A stretch of DNA of 64,000 bases from Termitomyces sp. T153 (lineage: Eukaryota; Basidiomycota; Agaricomycetes; Agaricales; Lyophyllaceae): positions 124,001-188,000 of the forward strand of contig JACKQL020000043.1 of assembly GCA_018296165.2 (NCBI GenBank), given 5' to 3'. Numbering within the stretch: position 1 is the stretch's first letter; each line of letters begins with the position of its first letter. Below, one piece after another: positions 57,291 to 64,000 of the stretch. The notes under the pieces are model-generated. The model was not told where the DNA came from and ran no database searches. It saw only the letters and a program-made list of their open reading frames with translations. The position numbers and the translations under genes are program-made.

Positions 57291-58771
57291 CCTGGATAGG
57301 CAATGAGGCCTGGAATGCTCAAGTACATTGTTCATTGGAAATATGATTTCATAGACTCAGATTTGCAATGTGACTTCTATTGACAGTCATGTATACCAAA
57401 TAATCTGGTGGCTTTCAAATCTATTTGGAGAAGATCTCTGAGTTGGCTCAAACTGGTGAATGAAAGACAAGCAGAGCTGATGACATCTTGAGATGGTTCT
57501 AGCCTATTATACTTATATCATCTTCTGACTATGAAGGAATGTAATCACACCATAGTTTCACATGATTGTATGCTTGATAGAATTCAGATCTGACATTGTA
57601 AGGGCAACCTCAGGAGGCTATGGCTCAATCACACAGCTGGCAGAAGGAGATCCAAAGTCTATCTAGTACTGTACACTATCTATAGGCCATAACTACTTAC
57701 CTAGTTGAGGGAGATCTGAAGAGAACAAGTCTGAGGAACTACCTAGGCCAGGTGTGATGCTTTAGAGGCTTCAGAAGCATGGGAAACAACTGTAAAGCAC
57801 AACAGAAAAACTTGGACTCTGAAATGGCAATTAAATCTAGAATCTGATCCAAGAATGGAAATTCATTGTAAACAGCATCAATCTCCAGCCTCAGAGCATG
57901 TGACCATGTGTAAAATTAACCATTAGATAGCCCTTGGTTTAGAGTACTTCAGTTGTATGCCCCTTCCATCTGGACAACTTGGATGTGGTCAAGTTTCTTT
58001 ATTTTGTGCAAAGGTGCTTGACACTAGATCTGCTGGAGTGGCCTTTGGCCAGTGAGCTGCTGCTTGTCCCATAATTAGCCATGTATGTTTTTTTCAATGT
58101 GCTCCCTTGCTTTCTTGTGTAGAGATTCATTGTAATATTGGAAGTATCTCATGTGGCATCTGCTATGTTCCTCTCATCCTAAAAGACAGTAATCTTGGGT
58201 TTTACTGGTGACTGTGGCTCTATTAATCCACCACTGCTTGCAATGCATGCAACTCTTCATAACATGTTTACAGCCTTACAACCTGCACTGCTTTGTGTCT
58301 TAACACTGCTATGTCCTTTTTACTCTATTATGACTTGTCATGTTTTGCATATTGATTACAATGACTGTTTGAGGTCAATGGCATTGTATCTAGCCATTTT
58401 CAAGGGCTTTGGATATTTAAAGTAAATATATATACAATCATCTGTCTCCCTCAGGAATTTTTATTCATAATATACAGCACTTATTTGTATTGAAGAGAAA
58501 TTTCTATTCTATTTAAACACATGCTAGTACTATCATGTCCATAGTGTTTCAAAAAAAAATTGAACAATGAATAACAAGATATCTACAGTACCTTTGACCA
58601 ATCAGACTTTTGCAGTTGGTGTGATAATATATACCCTAGCCTACTCTAGTGTCACTTTGGTAAAGGTATGCTGGTGATTGTGTCAGAAGGAAGCCAGTTC
58701 CACAGATTCCAGAATCATAGTGTTTCAAAACTTTTGTCATGAATTGTCATACTGACTCATACTGCCAATTA
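57291..58771. repeat. Old repeat, inverted paralogue of 30495-32180, with an LTR-like block
   Basis: Matches 30495-32180 in reverse complement, with a large indel near 57430 and the solo LTR missing at GTAAG (~58275). 57597-57790 begins TGTAAGGGCAACCTCAGG and has AGAGAACAAGTCTGAGG, like a diverged, truncated G1-family LTR. 57800-58200 has no match in the other copy and no gene was seen. Confidence 0.6.
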
Positions 58772-58787
58772 CATCTCCACCTCAGCA

Positions 58788-58987
58788 TGCACACCGAGAC
58801 GTGAACCCGCTACCAAATTTGCCACACAAATCTCTGCAAGGAAAAATATATTACAGACTGATTCAATTACACGGCACCCAGACTCATATACAATATCTAC
58901 AACTGGCATAGAGTACTTACTTTACCCCCGCCTCTTAGCCCTGTACTGTGGCTTTCTGGCAGTATAAACTGATTTCATCATCATCAT
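58788..58987 (+). mobile_element. Short retroposon (SINE-like or 5'-truncated LINE) with (TCA)n tail
   Basis: CATCTCCACCTCAGCA occurs exactly at 58772-58787 and at 58988-59003. The 200 bp between start TGCACACCGAGACG and end in a TCATCATCATCAT tail. A long target duplication plus simple tail is typical of LINE-mediated retroposition. CpG is present near its 5' end, so it is not among the oldest repeats. No polymerase III boxes could be assigned with confidence. The last 70 bp resemble 1080-1140 before another microsatellite tail. Confidence 0.72.
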
Positions 58988-59003
58988 CATCTCCACCTCA
59001 GCA

Positions 59004-59837
59004 CTATCTTGATGATCCCCACCATGGCACAGCAGCTTGAAATTCCTTTCTTAGTCCTCAACTATCTCCATCTTCACAAGTCAACATTGACAAGAAATAC
59101 ATGTACATTAGTGCATTGGGTATATGCGTCCTGTATGAGCTGTTCAGCCTCAGGAGTGATCTGGCTGCATTTGGAAGAGGGGCTGGGAGGTGCTCTTCAG
59201 GGTTGCATACACTGCTCTGCACCATGGGAGGGGTGAGAGAGGGTGAAATTAGGACCTGTATTACAACACTTTAAATGATACCAAGCTAATTCAACAAAAC
59301 TTGATCAAGGTCAAAACGTGGAATGTCACACATCTACACTTTTTCTGCAATATCTTCTCTGAAAGCATTTGCAATGTCATGAAACTTGGTACACAGCTTG
59401 AATTTTACATATAGATGACTTCTACAAAGTTTGGTAGTGCTATCTTAAGTAGTGCCTAAATCTGGAGATCTTCAAATGTGCTTTTGTATTTTACAGGTAC
59501 ATATTTACCTTATCGCAGAGCAGTCCTGGGTGCATTTTACTGATCCTCTCGATATCCAAGGTTGAATAGTATGTATTGGGTATATGCTAGCAAGGATCAG
59601 AGGCATTGCGGCCACGATCCGTTAGAAAATCACATTTTGAAACCCGATGTACGTGATTAGTACTGTCGAGTACGTCCAGTACGTGTAAAACTCGGCAACT
59701 GAAACACGTGTCGTTATGAAATGCCGAACCTTGACTTGCACACGTTTGACTTCGACACGAATTACAACTGACATCTCCCATGACCTGGTGCTAGACTGGC
59801 TGTTTTACATTCTCCACTAATCTAAGAAAAGTAAATC
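59004..59837. other. MON2 upstream DNA, no gene recognised
   Basis: 59004-59500 is CpG-poor and repeat-like; 59500 onward is host-like. ATTGGGTATATGC is present at 59115-59127 and 59575-59587. CpG-rich DNA begins near 59620 and should hold the MON2 promoter. Confidence 0.45.
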
Positions 59838-62800
59838 ATGAGTTCTCTCGCATTCTTGGTGACGGAACTGCAGGTATGTACTAACCATAAGTTGTCTGTA
59901 CGCGAAGTCCGAAGAGTCTGAGGTCCTCCCTGTCGATTTTTTATAGTCACTCACCAGCGAGACGAGGAGGAAACATCCGGAAATAAGAGAGGTCAGTGGG
60001 TGCGGAGTTTTGTACAACAGCAATTGAATGTATTAAGAAAAGGCAGCCGAAAAGTCGCTTGCAATTCTGAGGTCGTCTCCAGACCAAGCGACGCATAACT
60101 TGGCTTCTGGTGATGTGTATCACTTCTTCAAAAGCTGAGATTTACTCAAATGAAAGCCTTTTGTGATTAGATGGGCCCCAATCCGAAGATCTCTTGCGAC
60201 CAGTGTTCATGGGATGTGCAACGAAGAATGCGAAGGTCGTCGCGATATCTCTAGGCTCTCTGCAACGCCTTATCGCTCTTAAAGCCGTCCCACACTCTGC
60301 AGTGCCACTAATTATCACCACTATGAGCGACGCGATGAATCAAGGCGTCGATATTCAACTGCGAATTCTGCAGACCCTCGTGTCACTTATTCCCAACTTC
60401 CCAGCGATTCACGGAGACCTTCTCGGTGACGTAAGGGCGTGTTCATTTCTGGTACAGTCTGTTTGAACCGTTCATCTGCAGGCTTTACTGCTCTGTTTCA
60501 AGTTACAAGAGTCGAAGATTGCTGTCGTGTCTTCAACCGCAGCTGCGACCTTGCGCCAGTTGGTCATGTTTGTTGTGGACAAGATGGTCACGGAGGACAA
60601 CGTGGAGAACATAGGTCACTCATTGTCAGAAGTCAAGCTTCCGAATGGGACAACGAAACAATTGGGACCATCGGCTCTGGACGTGTTTTCGGTCTTTGAA
60701 GATTTGTGTTTGCTCGCCAATTCTGAGAAACCACACTTTTTGAAACTGGAATCCCTTCACAAGACCTTCGCACTTGAACTCATTGAAAGTGTTCTGACCA
60801 ACTATCACACCCATTTCCGCAAGGTGCGTGATTTTCTATTCTGAGAAGCTATCCTGGCTGAAGACATCACTGCCAGCATCTCGAATTAATCCTCCTCCTA
60901 CAACATCATCTGTGCCCTCTGCTTCTCAAAGCTCTCTCTGACCGTCCCATCTTCCCCTTGACCCTTCGATGCACTCGTGTTGTTTTCTTGCTGCTCAAGC
61001 AGTTCTCCCTGGAACTCACAACCGAGTCGGAGGTCTTCCTGACCTTGCTCATAAGGATTTTCTCGGACGACAGCGATGGTTTAAGTGACTATGGCCATGG
61101 CTCTCACTATGTACGACCACTATGGATGAAAGTTCTTGCTGTGGAGATTATGAGAGGGTGCGCTCGAGTATTTCGTACTTATCGGTGTTTGCTTACTCCC
61201 GGGGTTATTTGTAGATTGTGTAGTGATGCCGAGCTTATGCGGAACGTTTGGGATCGATATGACGCTCAGGAATCTGGCGCAAAAGTCTTCGCCTCTCTTG
61301 TTACTGCTCTGAAGAGATTGATCACTGAGAAGCCTGCGATACTTGGCGTTGGAACGCAAATGGCAGGAGTGGGTGTATACGCTGAGGCCACAAGTTCGAC
61401 TTATAGCCTTGAGCGCGTTGCCACTGCTGCCAGTGCTACGGTCTCCGGCGTCGTTGGAATGATCGGCTCAAGTGGAGGTTTGAGCTTACATGGCTCGTCG
61501 ATGAAACTTCAATGGTACGTGCTTCTACTGCATGGACCTTCTGGGGTTGGTGTGTACTTATTCTTATGCAGTATTGATCAGCTCGACAAAGCCGACTCTC
61601 CACCTATCCCTGAGTCCTATATCTATCTTCTTTCAGTCCAGTGTCTTGTCTCTTTATGTGATGGGCTCGCAAGCTTCACTGGACCTTTGTATACTACCAT
61701 CGTCATCCAGCGCCCCAAAGCCGCTGGTGACGCCATCGTTCGAGCCCCTCCCGCTTTGGACATCGCTTCCCTGCCCAAGGATGAAACGTCAACCAAACAA
61801 CTAGGCATAGTCAGAGACATCATCGAGAATGGATGGCCTGCCCTCCTGGCCGCCCTTTCGTTCATTATCTCCACAAACCTTTCCGATGAACTTTTTGTTG
61901 AGGTGTTGGCGAGCTACCAAGCGCTCACCAATGTTTCTGGAATGCTTGGTCTTACCACGCCCCGAGATGCATTCTTCACGAGCCTTTCAAAGCTCGCTGT
62001 TCCGGCTCGGGTGGTGTCGAGCCTTGAATCATACGTCGAATCTCAGACTCCCCGATCGACAACTAGCTTTTCTGAGAACTTGGGACTTAGTGGGCCGGCA
62101 CAGGCACCGAGGCTGTCTGAGCGCAATATGGCTTGCCTTAAGGTGCTTATTTCAAGTGCGGTATTCCTTGCTGGGAGTCTAGCCGAAAGTTGGTTCGGAG
62201 TGCTCGAAGTACTCCAGAACGCGGATTATGTACTCACGTCGAAGGGGGTTGGTGTAGGAAAACGCGCTATCCCCAGTCCTGGAGCAACCACCACTACCGC
62301 TCTCCGTGACCGATCGACATCAGCCCCTAGACACCCTTTGTTAAGCGATTTGGAGACTGAGACATTGCAGATAGCTATTCAGCGTTTGTTCGATGCATCG
62401 AAGAATCTTGAGGATGATGCATACAAGCATTTCATTAATGCGCTATGCAGACTTAGTGCTGAGATGGTGGAGATGCAATCCGGTGGGGAGGCGACGTTAG
62501 TTACGGATGAAAGCCATGAGGATGTTACGAGTGTTGCTGGGCTTTCGCCTAGGTCTGGAGCGGCACATAGGAGGCGGGTCAGTGGGATTCATATACCTCG
62601 GACCTTGGTGAGGAAATTCTATCACCATCTATACCTGTACTGATTGTCGTCCATCAGAGGTCTGGAGATTTTGGTATCACCAAACTCGGTGGCGTGACAA
62701 TGCTGAATATCCACCGGCTTATCTACCGATCTCCAGACGTCGCATGGGATGTAACAACTAACCACCTACTATTAGTCATACATACATCATACGCTCCACA

Positions 62801-64000
62801 ATCGATTCGCGTACAGGCCGCCAGTGTACTGGACGAAATACTCGTCTTAGTGCCTCGTAATCTATCATCTACAGGGGATCTACAGGCCCAAGTCCAGAAG
62901 CGGGTGCTCGATGTCCTCGCCCAGCAGGTGGTACCAGGACCTGCAGCTCTAGCAGCGAGCACAACAACGAGCGTGGAGCTGCGCCGCATGGGATTGGAGA
63001 CTCTACACCAGATTTTGCAGGCCTCCGGACACACCCTCGTTGTTGGATGGGAGACGATCTTCCATATGCTCGAGAGTGTGTGCAGGCACGCTCCACCTGT
63101 TCGGACTGCATCAATCGACTCTGTATCAATACTTAGTGAACCGTCGTCGCCGTTGATGCAAAGCAAACCCTTACCCCCGCTGGGATTAGGCAATCCAAAC
63201 GAAAAAGGCCAAGTTGCTCTTGTTAAGATCGCGTTCCAGTCTTTGACGCTGGTGTGTGACTCTGTTACGGCGTTATCGCCTGATCATCTCCGCCTTTGTA
63301 TTAGTACCTTGGGCCAGTTCGGACGTCAGGCAGATACAAACATTGCGTTAACGGCCGCAGCAAGTCTTCTTTGGAGCGTATCAGATGCCATTCAGTCAAA
63401 GCGGAAGAACACGGACGAGGAACCTCAATATAGTGAGTTGTGGATGTTCCTGTTGCTCGAGGTTCTGGGGCTCTGTGCGGATCCCAGGCAGGAGGTCAGG
63501 GACGGCGCTATACAGACATTATTTCGGACCATGCAGCTCTATGGTTCCACCTTGAGCCTGGACACATGGGACCAATGTATTTGGAAGGTCACCTTCCCTC
63601 TTTTGGATTCTCTCACGTCTGAGATTCGACGTCTCGCTAATGCCGCACCTGGTGAAGTGCTTGCAGCTCAGCCCTGGAATGAATCCAAAATTCTTGCTCT
63701 CAACTCAATCGGCTCCATATTTCACGACTTCCTTACACCAAAAATCATACAACTCGACTCTTTCTCCAAAGCTTGGGACGTTTTCGTCAATCACATCCAG
63801 GATTCTGTCCTCCTTGATAGCAGGTCCATCAGTGCTCCTGCATTGCATTGTTTGGAAAAGGCCGTCAAGGTTTCGCCGAGTGTCAATCTGCCTCCAATAG
63901 TTTCTGAAGTGCTGTTGCGAGTGTGGCAAACGATCGACGTTCTCGGCGGTACAGTGATGAGACATCTGGGCAGCCAAACCCCTACATCCACAATTGAGGC
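59838..64000 (+). CDS. MON2: MON2-type Golgi/endosome trafficking protein, 5' part, runs off the window
   Basis: Start is MSSLAFLVTELQ at 59838, then short introns (59874-59949, ~59993-60042, 60120-60172, ~60431-60480, ~60823-60879, ~61157-61213, ~61516-61571, 62609-62651). The N-terminus has SLTSETRRKHPEIRE and LLRPVFMGCATKNAKVVAIS (DCB-type domain); 61218 onward continues LCSDAELMRNVWDRYD (HUS-like); the long exon from 62652 has armadillo-like helical sequence with SELWMFLLLEVLGLCADPRQ. MON2 is a large BIG/GBF-related scaffold without Sec7 activity, working with Dop1 and a flippase in endosome-to-Golgi transport. The frame is open to base 64000; more than 1200 residues are visible and the C-terminus is missing. 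No lesion seen. This is the conserved host anchor of the window. Confidence 0.9.

Noticed and set aside
59009..59236. 75-codon plus-strand frame
   Set aside because: CpG-poor repeat-like DNA without motif or splice support.

Overview
The window is nuclear DNA of a filamentous basidiomycete, most likely an Agaricomycete. The reasons are short introns of about 45-70 nt with GT..AG ends in every host gene, a GT15 mannosyltransferase, tandem ricin-B-type lectins of mushroom type, a basidiomycete-style P450, and fungal Ty3/gypsy chromoviruses, Ty1/copia and Ngaro/DIRS-like elements. A Rhizoctonia-like (Cantharellales) source would fit but is a guess. Nothing prokaryotic is present.

Layout. 1-569: 3' end and LTR of a copia element. 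570-4172: arm A of a large inverted duplication carrying P450 copy A; it runs into a broken tyrosine-recombinase (YR) gene of a Ngaro-like element (4056-4869). 5288-23698: an old chromodomain gypsy element (G1, minus strand, target duplication GTAGT) that contains a second gypsy element (G2, plus strand, 7368-19641). The 5' LTR of G2 is itself split by a solo LTR (7907-9043, target duplication ATTAT). 24788-30299: a young, structurally complete copia element (minus strand) with LTRs that read identical and one open 1535-codon polyprotein. 30300-34036: old repeat mosaic with two solo LTRs. 34951-46459: a low-repeat island holding a broken MFS transporter, three ricin-B lectin genes, one small secreted-protein gene, an MDP-1 phosphatase with a nonsense codon, and an intact GT15 mannosyltransferase. 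46744-50340: arm B of the inverted duplication with P450 copy B. 50500-58987: old repeats, including a Ngaro-like element cut in two by an inversion, and a 200-bp retroposon with a 16-bp target duplication. 59838-64000: the 5' part of a MON2 gene, running off the window.

The repeats can be ordered in time from the sequence. Old elements have almost no CpG, and their catalytic codons are damaged by changes expected from CpG decay. Young ones (copia 24788-30299, solo LTRs at 7907 and 33344) keep CpG. Three different copia LTR families carry the same inverted-repeat motif (ACCCTCAGTC..GACTGAGGGT) at nearly the same distance from their left end, which no standard LTR feature explains. The host-gene island (lectins, secreted peptide, P450s) looks like a fast-evolving accessory locus next to a conserved trafficking gene. 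All coordinates were worked out by eye; splice sites are predictions.
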